Below, piece by piece: positions 17,051 to 23,713 of a DNA stretch of 35,656 nucleotides. This DNA is from Puniceicoccaceae bacterium. Its GTDB lineage: Bacteria; Verrucomicrobiota; Verrucomicrobiia; Opitutales; JAFGAQ01. Where the stretch lies: NCBI GenBank assembly GCA_040224245.1, contig JBEGIR010000051.1:1-35656 (forward strand), given 5' to 3'. Below the pieces are notes generated by a model. It ran no database searches. It had not been told where the DNA came from and worked only from the letters and a program-made list of their open reading frames with translations. Made by a program: the position numbers and the translations under genes. Within the stretch, counting starts at the first letter, position 1. Each line of letters starts with the position of its first letter.

Positions 17051-17632
17051 ACAGGTGCACCTGCGGTGCATTTGTTGAATCGCAAGTAGATGCAGGTTTC
17101 TGGAGAAGGCTGAAACATCGTTCAGCTGCGCTTCACTGGCTGGACTGTCAAGGCCAGTCCAGCAGGATGCGCTGCGCGCAACAGGTTTTTTGGGGGTGGT
17201 TCTTGAACCTGTTGCTGGGAAAGGTCGAACCGTTGAGGTTTTCGAGTGTCCAGGGGTCGGAATTTTTCCAAATTCCGCTACGGAGCAAAAGAGATTCTTT
17301 TTGAACCTGCTACACGGAGGGACGACGTGTATCCTGCTCCGGCGAAGCCGGATCAAGAGAGTCCGTAGGACGAACGGTGTTGGATTAGATGCGCTTGGAT
17401 GGAATAGGCTGACGCACTGCTGACGTTGGAACATCGTTCAGCTGTGCTTCACTGGATGGACTGGCGGGGCCAGCCCAACAGGATGCGCTGTGCGCAACAG
17501 GTTTTTTGGGGGTGGTTCTTGAAGCTGTTGCTGGGAAAGGTGGAAGCGATGAGGTTTTCGAATGTCCAAGGGTCGAAATTTTTCCAAATTCCGCTACGGG
17601 GGATTTGATGGCTTGGGAGGGGCATGGCGGGT
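17051..17632 (+). repeat. Composite repeat C-A-B-A, copy 1
   Basis: Order: C (about 17051-17098, core GCGGTGCATTTGTT), A1 (17105-17281), B (17282-17390), A2 (17406-17600), and a tail with GATTTGATGGCTTGGG. The same order recurs at 18787-19345. Each A unit contains GCAACAGGTT paired with AACCTGTTGC across a variable loop, then in most copies the hairpin CGGAATTT/AAATTCCG followed by CTACGG. B contains TCCGGC/GCCGGA around GAA. Relative to A2-A4, A1 lacks about 17 bases after AGGCTGA. Confidence 0.85.
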
Positions 17633-17765
17633 TGGAACGGCGGCTCCCGGCGAGCGGGAGTCCTACGCAAGATAGGGAAATCGCCATGAGAGAAGATTCG
17701 ACGAGAACAGTGTTGGGTTATGGGCGATGGATCTCGACTCAATGGAATCTGTGCCCATCTCATAG

Positions 17766-17828
17766 ATCTGTGGTTTAAAAAGAATGAATTTGAACCACTT
17801 CAGAGCGAAGCGGCATTCAAACCCTACT
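17766..17828 (+). repeat. Dispersed hairpin repeat, copy 2 (direct orientation)
   Basis: ATCTGTGGTTTAAA pairs with TTTGAACCAC, followed by CTTCAGAGCGAAGCGG. Same orientation as 15383-15440; the loop and inner arm bases differ while pairing is mostly kept. Confidence 0.75.
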
Positions 17829-17861
17829 TGTCGGGTGCGAAACAAATTTCTTGGATTGCCA

Positions 17862-17959
17862 CAGATGATGAGGGGTGCAGCGAGCTGCAAAAACCCCGAC
17901 GAGTCGGGGACACAAATCCTTTTTGTCGCTGTGTAACAGCGTTATGTGGCCCATAGGCC
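17862..17959 (-). repeat. Right arm of the ~100-bp inverted repeat pair
   Basis: Reverse complement of 15263-15369 with a few substitutions and a short gap in the GCAGC region. It ends at CCCATAGGCC on the plus strand, mirroring the left arm's outer end. Confidence 0.85.
17889..17909 (-). terminator. Terminator-like hairpin downstream of the toxin gene
   Basis: Minus-strand CCCCGAC/GTCGGGG stem followed by TTTTT, lying about 130 bp after the toxin stop on the same strand. It could end the toxin-antitoxin transcript. Confidence 0.55.
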
Positions 17960-18040
17960 CCGTAGGGCTTCCGTTCATCGGGAGCCGCCAGCGTCGAATT
18001 CGAACGTTTGATCTGTAGCTTGGAAAGGTATTTGTTGGGA

Positions 18041-18331
18041 TTAGGGTCTTTTTCTTTTGGAGGCGGATTTGTAAATTTCTGATCGATCTCGTTTTCCTAC
18101 TGCGATCACGTATACAGAAATCTCATTTTTCTCTACTTCGTAGACGAGTCGGTATCCTGAATTCCGAAGTTTTATTTTGTAGTGATTTTCGAAACCCCGT
18201 AAACGATCCGATGGGACTTCAGGTCTCTTGAGTCTTTCCGACAACTTTTTCTTAAATTGTTCTCTTACGGTGGAACCCAGTTTCTTCCATTCTTTCAGGG
18301 CAGAGGGGAGGAATTTGAGCTTATAGATCAT
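18041..18331 (-). CDS. relE: RelE/ParE-family toxin
   Basis: A 96-residue basic protein of the RelE/ParE fold. MIYKLKFLPSALKEWKKL at the start, LRGFENHYKIKLR in the middle and YRLVYEVEKNEISVYVIAVG (about 61-80) plus KRDRSEIY near the end match RelE mRNA interferases that cut mRNA in the ribosome A site. The basic C-terminal residues needed for catalysis are present. The start overlaps the antitoxin stop by 11 bp, so the pair is co-transcribed and coupled. The region is visibly more AT-rich than the flanks, which suggests transfer. ParE-like gyrase poisoning is the less likely alternative. Confidence 0.92.
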   Translation of the reverse strand: MIYKLKFLPSALKEWKKLGSTVREQFKKKLSERLKRPEVPSDRLRGFENHYKIKLRNSGYRLVYEVEKNEISVYVIAVGKRDRSEIYKSASKRKRP

Positions 18332-18572
18332 CTAAGGAAATTTCAATTGCTTCACTTTTTTCAATTTTTCTTTCTTCGATGAGCTTTACAAGTTCGGCAT
18401 CCTCGATGATGTCCAGCATTTCTTCATAAGTTGCGGCTGGAATAAGGTAAGCGGCAGGTCGATTATGGTTCAAAATGGCCACAGGTTCGCCGTCTGATTC
18501 CACGAGCAAATTGCTAGGATTCTTCTTCAACTCCGAGATGCTGGCAGTAAATGAGCTTAATATTGTATTCAT
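18321..18572 (-). CDS. relB: Antitoxin of the RelB / Phd-YefM type
   Basis: An 83-residue antitoxin. The N-terminal half, with SISELKKNPSNLLVE and then EPVAILNHNRPAAYLIPA, is the Phd/YefM-like DNA-binding fold. The acidic C-terminal half (LVKLIEERK and following) should wrap the toxin. It precedes the toxin and should repress its own promoter, whose predicted start lies almost at the ATG, giving a nearly leaderless mRNA. Confidence 0.92.
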   Translation of the reverse strand: MNTILSSFTASISELKKNPSNLLVESDGEPVAILNHNRPAAYLIPAATYEEMLDIIEDAELVKLIEERKIEKSEAIEISLDDL

Positions 18573-18580
18573 TTAAGACC

Positions 18581-18608
18581 AAAATATGGCTTCTTATTTA
18601 AGTTTCAA
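18581..18608 (-). promoter_or_regulatory. Promoter and candidate operator of the toxin-antitoxin operon
   Basis: On the minus strand TTGAAA (18608-18603) and TATTTT (18586-18581) are 16 bp apart, matching 5/6 and 4/6. CTTAAAT occurs twice, around the -10 region and just before the start codon, as a possible antitoxin operator. The predicted transcription start is within a few bases of the ATG. Confidence 0.5.
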
Positions 18609-18763
18609 TTTTTTTCTACTTTTCCCACAACAGTTATGAATGCCACAGAGGGAGAGAGAATGCGTGGTGCAGCGGAGCTGCGATGGCGAAGTTGAAATAG
18701 TTAATGGGGAAGAGTTTATGCTTTGACTGGCTCAGGTGAAAATGCTGTTTCCCTGAAAGATGG

Positions 18764-18784
18764 GACTTTGGCTGGACCAAAGTC
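18764..18784. repeat. Perfect hairpin next to composite repeat copy 2
   Basis: GACTTTGG and CCAAAGTC, 8 bp, around CTGGA. It abuts the start of the second composite repeat and has no counterpart beside the first. Confidence 0.6.
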
Positions 18785-18786
18785 AT

Positions 18787-19345
18787 CTGGGCACCGCAGG
18801 TGCATTTGTTAAATTTCAAGTAGATGCAGGTTGTTGAAGAAGGCTGACGCACTGCTGGGAGTTGGAACATCGCTTCGCTGGATGGACTGGCGGGGCCAGC
18901 CCAACAGGATGCGTTGCGCGCAACAGGTGTTTGTGAGTGTTCCTTGAACCTGTTGCTGGGAAAGGTGAAACCGTTGAGGTATTCGAGTGTCCAGGGATCG
19001 GAATTTTTCCAAATTCCGCTACGGAAGAAAAGAGATTCTTTTTGAACCTGCTACACGGAGGAAACGACGTGTATCCTGCTCCGGCGAAGCCGGATCAAGA
19101 GAGTCCGTAGGACGAACGGTGTTGGATATGATGCGGTTGGAGGGGACAGGCTGACGCACTGCTGGGACTGAAACATCGCTTCGCTGGATGGACTGGCGGG
19201 GCCAGCCCAACAGGATGCGCTGCGCGCAACAGGTTTTTGTGAGTGTTCCTTGAACCTGTTGCTGGGAAAGGTGGAGTCGTTGAGGTTTTCGAGTGTCCAG
19301 GGGTCGAAATTTGATGGCTTGGGGGAGTGGCGTGGCGGCTTCGAG
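18787..19345 (+). repeat. Composite repeat C-A-B-A, copy 2
   Basis: C (18787-18832), A3 (18839-19022), B (19023-19133), A4 (19147-19308) and tail. Same order and orientation as copy 1, so the toxin-antitoxin pair lies between direct copies. A4 lacks the CGGAATTT hairpin: compared with A2, 24 bases are missing between two short ATTT repeats, the trace of a slippage or recombination deletion. Confidence 0.85.
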
Positions 19346-19405
19346 CGGCGTCTGGGCACCGCAGGTGCATGTGTCAGGTCTCTGAGTGACCACGTGTCGC
19401 AACCC

Positions 19406-20851
19406 TCACCCCAGATCCAGTTCTGGCGCGTCCAGGTCGGTGCAGTTGACCGTTTTGGCGCTGCTGCTGCCGCTGCGGGGAGACAGGTCCATGTCGCGCA
19501 TGCGCGCGCCGTGAACGGAGTCGAGAACCAGACAGGGGCGGGAGTCGGGATCGATGCATCGCACAGTGATGCCGCTCAGGTTCAAATCGGAAACATGGCG
19601 AATGTAGAATCCGTGGGCAGGAATCTGCCCAAAAAACTGGGGGTCAGGGTAACCAGTTTCCAACTCGGGCACCTGCACTGCAACTGCTTCCGGTCCGGCT
19701 CCTCCCTCCATGTTCAGGCGCACATTGCGGATGCTCACCTGCTCCACTGGATAGCCCGGGATGCCCATGAGCATGCAGGCGTATTTGCGGTCGGCATGGT
19801 GCACCACCACATTCTCAATCGAAACCCTGCGGAACTGACCCACCGGGCGCCCTTCCGGTCCGCGCATGCGCGCACCACGCCGCAGAAAAAGGGGAGCATT
19901 CACCACCTCCCGCATCGTGAGGTTGCTCACCGTGATGTCCTCAAGGTCACCCCCGTCCACGGTTTCCAATGCCAGGCCACGGGAGCGTTCAAAGGTGCAG
20001 TTTGAAATCGTGATGTTCTTGAATCCACCAGACGACTCGGTTCCCAGCTTGATGCGACCGGTGACGCCTCCAAAATCAGGAGCCGTCACCTGTTGCGTGC
20101 CGTAGGTTCCATCCAAAAATGTGCCCAGATCGTATCCCATGACCTGGCAATTTGTGATCGTCACGTTCTCGGTGTCCTTGAGATAGCCCAGCCCCATGGA
20201 TGCCTTGAGCACGATCGCATCGTCGTTGGGGGTATTGACGACACAATTCGAGATGCGCACATTGCGGCAGCAGTCGATGTTGATGCCGTCGCGATTCGAG
20301 TCGATCTGCACATTATCCACGAGAAAATTCTCTACGCCCGTCGGCAGAATGCAAAAGTGCCCGCCCCGATAAATGCGCAGGTCGCGGATCACCACATTGC
20401 GGCACAGCTTGAGCGCGATGGCCTTATTGCCATGCCCCGGCACGCCGGTATCCCACTTTTGAAGCCCCTTTCCATCGATCAGTCCCGCTCCTTGCAATGT
20501 GACATTCTCGAGTCCGATGCCCCAAATGAGACTGTCCTCCCAGTAGCTGTGACCAGCATCCTGATAGCCATGCTCGCTGCAGGCGGGATTTTCCGAGGCA
20601 ACATCGTACCCACGCCCGGCAGTCGGTGTCGCTGCCAGTATCGTCGCCCCGGCATCCAGATGCAGGGTGATGTGGCTGCACAGCCGAATCGAAAAACAGG
20701 CATAGACTCCTGCCGGAATCCAGACGGTTCCCCCACCTGCTGCAGCGGCTGCCGCGATGGCTCGGTTGATGGCATCGCTGTCAATGGTAACACCATCACC
20801 GAGTGCGCCAAAATCTTTTACATTCCAGATCGGATTTCCCATATTCCCCAT
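19406..20851 (-). CDS. Glycoside hydrolase family 28 (polygalacturonase-like) enzyme
   Basis: A 481-residue right-handed beta-helix enzyme. The N-terminus WNVKDFGALGDGVT is the pectate-lyase-superfamily start. The GH28 active-site region is visible as NTPNDDAIVLK with Asp210 and Asp211, and GRIKLGTES with Arg266 and Lys268; the usual GHG is not obvious, so the exact specificity is open. Family members cut homogalacturonan, xylogalacturonan or rhamnogalacturonan. There is no signal peptide, so it should act in the cytoplasm on imported oligosaccharides. It diverges from the GH112 phosphorylase, and a joint role in rhamnogalacturonan-I breakdown is inferred. No ribosome binding site is seen; Met4 at 20842 is an alternative start. 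Confidence 0.9.
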   Translation of the reverse strand: MGNMGNPIWNVKDFGALGDGVTIDSDAINRAIAAAAAAGGGTVWIPAGVYACFSIRLCSHITLHLDAGATILAATPTAGRGYDVASENPACSEHGYQDAGHSYWEDSLIWGIGLENVTLQGAGLIDGKGLQKWDTGVPGHGNKAIALKLCRNVVIRDLRIYRGGHFCILPTGVENFLVDNVQIDSNRDGINIDCCRNVRISNCVVNTPNDDAIVLKASMGLGYLKDTENVTITNCQVMGYDLGTFLDGTYGTQQVTAPDFGGVTGRIKLGTESSGGFKNITISNCTFERSRGLALETVDGGDLEDITVSNLTMREVVNAPLFLRRGARMRGPEGRPVGQFRRVSIENVVVHHADRKYACMLMGIPGYPVEQVSIRNVRLNMEGGAGPEAVAVQVPELETGYPDPQFFGQIPAHGFYIRHVSDLNLSGITVRCIDPDSRPCLVLDSVHGARMRDMDLSPRSGSSSAKTVNCTDLDAPELDLG

Positions 20852-21221
20852 TGGTTGAAGCGTCGAGCTTCGGTTGAAGTGGAGTGAAGGCAGGGCATTC
20901 GATGCCCATCATTCTCAAGCTGTGTGCAGAAAAAAGTAGTCCCTGAATCCAGTCTGCGATTTGCAACGGGTTTGGCAACCCAAGCCGTCTCGCACATACG
21001 CATCACTGGATTCAGGGAAACCCCCAATTAAACTTGAACGCTCCTGAGCTTACGCGTAGAGGATCGTGGGAACAGCACCCCCTACTCTGACAGTCCGAAT
21101 GTGGCGGAATTTGTGGGCGCGCAACAATCCCGCTTGAGTCATGCATTTCGGATCCACATTTCCAGCAGAATCCGTCGGTTCCTGCGGACTGGAATTCGAA
21201 TCCCATTTCACCAACACTTTC
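20852..21221. promoter_or_regulatory. Structured divergent promoter region between GH28 and GH112
   Basis: 370 bp holding three inverted repeats: GAAGC/GCTTC at 20857-20871, a perfect GGGCAT-TCG-ATGCCC at 20893-20907, and the large structure at 20941-21017. Both flanking genes must be transcribed from here. I cannot single out confident -35/-10 pairs. Confidence 0.6.
20941..21017. repeat. 77-bp nested inverted repeat
   Basis: CCCTGAATCCAGT (20941-20953) is perfectly repeated in inverse at 21005-21017. Inside lie nested pairs: GCGA/TCGC, ACGG/CCGT and GGGTT/AACCC around TGGC. As RNA it would fold into one long interrupted stem. It could be an operator pair that loops, a leader RNA element or a small mobile palindrome. 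Confidence 0.7.
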
Positions 21222-23402
21222 ATGGATAATACTTCAATTGACAAAGGAGGTTTCACATTGCCTGGTGAAGCCGGATACGAGGCACTGACCCTGCGCCTGG
21301 CCGAAACCTGGGGCGCAGATGTGATTCGCGACAGCGACGGCACCCAGCTCTCGGATGAAATCATCGAGTCACCCTACGACATCTACTCGACGCTCTGTCT
21401 CGTGCGGGCCGACAACGAATGGGCCAAGGCCAACCCGAGCAAACTTCAGCAGTGCTGCATGATGAGTCAGCCCGTTTTTGCGGACGGACCCACCGTCACC
21501 ATTGAGCTGCTGAAGGGTTATTTTGATCAGCAGTTTGTGATCAACTTCGACGACGATCCCAAGCAGTGGTGGCAGGTCTTTGACCGCACCAGCGGAGCGG
21601 AAGTGCCCACGGGACAATGGAGTTTCGACCGCGAAGCCGGCACGGTTTCCATCTCGCATGCCACTCCCTGGCACCAGTACACCGTGAATTTTTTCTGCTA
21701 CCGCATCTGGGAGGAAATCTCGATGTACAATCACGTCACCAACGATTGGGGCGACAAGGAGCACCTGATGCCCATCGACCCGATCCATCCGGAAGCACGG
21801 GAGCAGATCCTCGATTACCTGGAGAAGTGGCTCAATGCGCACCCCCACACCAAAGTGGTGCGCCTGACCTCGATGTTCTACAATTTCTGGTGGTTCTGGG
21901 GTGATGGCAAACACCAGCGCTTCCTGGTCAACGACTGGGGTTCCTATGAGTTTTCCGTGAGCACCGAAGCCATTCGCCAGTTTGAGGTCATCAAAGGCTA
22001 CCGTCCCAGCTCGGAGGACTTCATCAATGCGGGACTCTATAACAACTCCTACAAGGTTCCGACCCCGTTTTATCAGGACTGGATCGATTTCATCAACGCC
22101 TTCGTCGTCGACTTTGGTAGCGAGTGCATCGCACGCATCCATGCCCATGGCAAACAGGCCTTTGTATTTTACAATGATCACTGGATCGGTGTGGAACCCT
22201 TCGGCAAGCGCTTCAAGGACTTTGGCTTTGATGGCATCATCGACGGTATATTCAACGGTTTTGAAGCACGCAAGGTCGCGGAAACCCCGGATGTTCAGGT
22301 GCGTGAGATCCGCATGCATCCATACCTGTTTCCCACGGGAGTCAACGGGGCACCCTCCTTTCTACCAGGCGGCAATCCAACGCTGGAATGCAAGACCTAC
22401 TGGATCGACATCCGTCGCGCGCTGCTGCGCAAACCCGTGGACCGCATCGGGTTTGGCGGATACCTGCACCTGGTAGAAAACCATCCCGACTTTATTGAGG
22501 CGATCACACAACTCGGAAAAGAATTTCGCCAGCTGCGAAACCTTGCCAAAACCGAAGCACCCTGGGAGAGCGGCATCAACGTCGCGATTCTCACCGCCTG
22601 GGGCCAGCTGCGCGCCTGGGCGTGCCGCGGACACTTCAACCGCGGCAATTATTACAATGAGGCAATGGAGTCACTTTCGGGACTGCCGGTTGAGACCACC
22701 TTCCTGTCCTTCGATGACATTCTCACAAACGGGATTCCCGAAGGGATCGATGTGATCCTCAATGCTGGCATCGTCGATGACGCATGGTCAGGTGGCTACC
22801 ACTGGCGCAACGCCCGCATCGTGGAGGCGATCTCCGAGTTTGTATGGCAGGGCGGTGCACTGCTCGGCATCGGAGAACCCTCGGCCCAGCGCTTCAGCAC
22901 CCAGTATTTCCAGCTGCGCCACCTGCTTGGAGTCGACCGGGAGGTGGGTCTGACCCAGGCCTTTGAACGGCTGCCATTTGAGATCCACGGCGAGCACGCC
23001 ATCACACAGGGCATCGAACTGCAGCAACGCCAGGGCAAGACCATCGATCAGCTCTACATCACCGATACCCAAACCCGGGTACTCGCCGCCGATGGACGCT
23101 CACCCCTCATCGCCACTCGCGAGACGGGTCAGGGCCGCAGCGCGTATTTTGCAGGATTCCACTATGATGCCATTGATACGCGTTTGCTCATGCAGACCTT
23201 GTACTGGCTCACGGGGCGTGACGCTCAAGCGCAGCCCTGGACCTGCGACAATGCGCACACCGAATGCGCATGGTATCCCGGCCAGCGCAAACTGGTCGTC
23301 GTCAACAACAGTGCCTCATCCCAACAGACGCAGGTATTTACGGACTCGGAAACACTGAAGCTCCAGCTGGAACCCTACGCCTGCAAGATTCTCGATCATT
23401 GA
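21222..23402 (+). CDS. GH112 phosphorylase, probably D-galactosyl-beta-1,4-L-rhamnose or galacto-N-biose phosphorylase
   Basis: A 726-residue enzyme of glycoside hydrolase family 112, which splits beta-galactosides with phosphate to give galactose 1-phosphate. It aligns by eye along its length with bifidobacterial lacto-N-biose phosphorylase: GGFTLP start, WGADVIRDSDGT, TNDWGDKEH, DWIDFINAF, the catalytic-acid segment FYNDHWIG with Asp319, IGFGGYLHL and GEPSAQRF. No signal peptide, so cytoplasmic. The GH28 neighbour favours galactosyl-rhamnose from rhamnogalacturonan-I over human-milk or mucin disaccharides, but specificity is inference. The start at 21222 matches the family N-terminus; an earlier ATG at 21141 adds 27 unlikely residues. 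A perfect AAAGGAGG lies inside the gene at 21243-21250, before an in-frame TTG. Confidence 0.92.
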   Translation: MDNTSIDKGGFTLPGEAGYEALTLRLAETWGADVIRDSDGTQLSDEIIESPYDIYSTLCLVRADNEWAKANPSKLQQCCMMSQPVFADGPTVTIELLKGYFDQQFVINFDDDPKQWWQVFDRTSGAEVPTGQWSFDREAGTVSISHATPWHQYTVNFFCYRIWEEISMYNHVTNDWGDKEHLMPIDPIHPEAREQILDYLEKWLNAHPHTKVVRLTSMFYNFWWFWGDGKHQRFLVNDWGSYEFSVSTEAIRQFEVIKGYRPSSEDFINAGLYNNSYKVPTPFYQDWIDFINAFVVDFGSECIARIHAHGKQAFVFYNDHWIGVEPFGKRFKDFGFDGIIDGIFNGFEARKVAETPDVQVREIRMHPYLFPTGVNGAPSFLPGGNPTLECKTYWIDIRRALLRKPVDRIGFGGYLHLVENHPDFIEAITQLGKEFRQLRNLAKTEAPWESGINVAILTAWGQLRAWACRGHFNRGNYYNEAMESLSGLPVETTFLSFDDILTNGIPEGIDVILNAGIVDDAWSGGYHWRNARIVEAISEFVWQGGALLGIGEPSAQRFSTQYFQLRHLLGVDREVGLTQAFERLPFEIHGEHAITQGIELQQRQGKTIDQLYITDTQTRVLAADGRSPLIATRETGQGRSAYFAGFHYDAIDTRLLMQTLYWLTGRDAQAQPWTCDNAHTECAWYPGQRKLVVVNNSASSQQTQVFTDSETLKLQLEPYACKILDH

Positions 23403-23477
23403 CCCGGCGATCCGCATGCAACCCATCTGATTCGAAAGGGTTTGATGCGGAACTGTCGGTTCAATCCCATTTAGAAT

Positions 23478-23498
23478 CTGGATTTTTTCCAAATCCAG
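23478..23498. repeat. Solitary copy of the A-unit hairpin with changed but matched arms
   Basis: CTGGATTT and AAATCCAG pair perfectly around TTTCC and are followed by CTACC. In the composite repeats the corresponding arms are CGGAATTT and AAATTCCG around TTCC, followed by CTACGG. Both arms have changed together, so the pairing seems to be what is kept. Confidence 0.65.
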
Positions 23499-23634
23499 CT
23501 ACCAAAGAAGACGCCGCTGGGTTTAATTCCCAGCTGCGAATTCCGAGCAACCTGACGGGCGCAGAGCTGCGTGCCGCATCCGGTAAGTAGCGGGAGCTTC
23601 CAGCTCGCGCATACCCACCCCTATTCATACCCTC

Positions 23635-23676
23635 TACCGGCAATTGAGGCTTGAGCCGACTGCGCCTCTTCCGGTA
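23635..23676. repeat. Nested inverted repeat upstream of the ligase-like gene
   Basis: TACCGG (23635-23640) pairs with CCGGTA (23671-23676), with GAGGC/GCCTC nested inside. It ends 37 bp before the ATG at 23714 and could be a leader structure or the terminator of the preceding gene. Confidence 0.5.
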
Positions 23677-23713
23677 AGGTGCCCACTCACTCCACCCTCA
23701 ACCCAGCCTTCTC

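Larger units (their letters stand above)
16939..18040. other. Repeat-filled intergenic region between the oxidoreductase and the toxin-antitoxin pair
   Basis: About 1.1 kb without a convincing gene. It holds composite repeat copy 1, a hairpin CTCCCG/CGGGAG near 17644-17660, the second dispersed hairpin repeat and the right inverted-repeat arm. Short open frames here are produced by the repeats and recur in both composite copies. Confidence 0.7.
18609..19405. other. Repeat-filled intergenic region between the toxin-antitoxin pair and GH28
   Basis: No gene is supported. It contains a small GCAGC/GCTGC hairpin near 18678, the hairpin at 18764-18784 and composite repeat copy 2. The last 60 bp before 19405 repeat the CACCGCAGGTGCAT core of unit C once more. 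Confidence 0.65.
23403..23713. other. Hairpin-rich intergenic region after GH112
   Basis: About 310 bp without a gene but with at least four hairpins: 23478-23498 (listed), CTGGG/CCCAG near 23519-23535, GAGCT/AGCTC near 23594-23606, and the long pairing at 23635-23676. It probably ends the GH112 transcript and carries the leader of the next gene. Confidence 0.55.

Noticed and set aside
15250-18040. attC recombination sites of an integron array
   Set aside because: The CGCTGT/ACAGCG palindromes and GCGTTATG segments looked promising beside the integrase remnant, but I could not find the paired RYYYAAC/GTTRRRY cores with proper spacing.
14800-19400. A CRISPR array or phage defence island
   Set aside because: The repeats are long, few and irregularly spaced with no unique spacers, and no cas, restriction or defence genes other than the toxin-antitoxin pair are present.
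17032-19402. Possible small repeated proteins encoded by the composite repeat
   Set aside because: Frames differ between copies, are broken by indels and exist on both strands, so the repeats are not kept as coding sequence.
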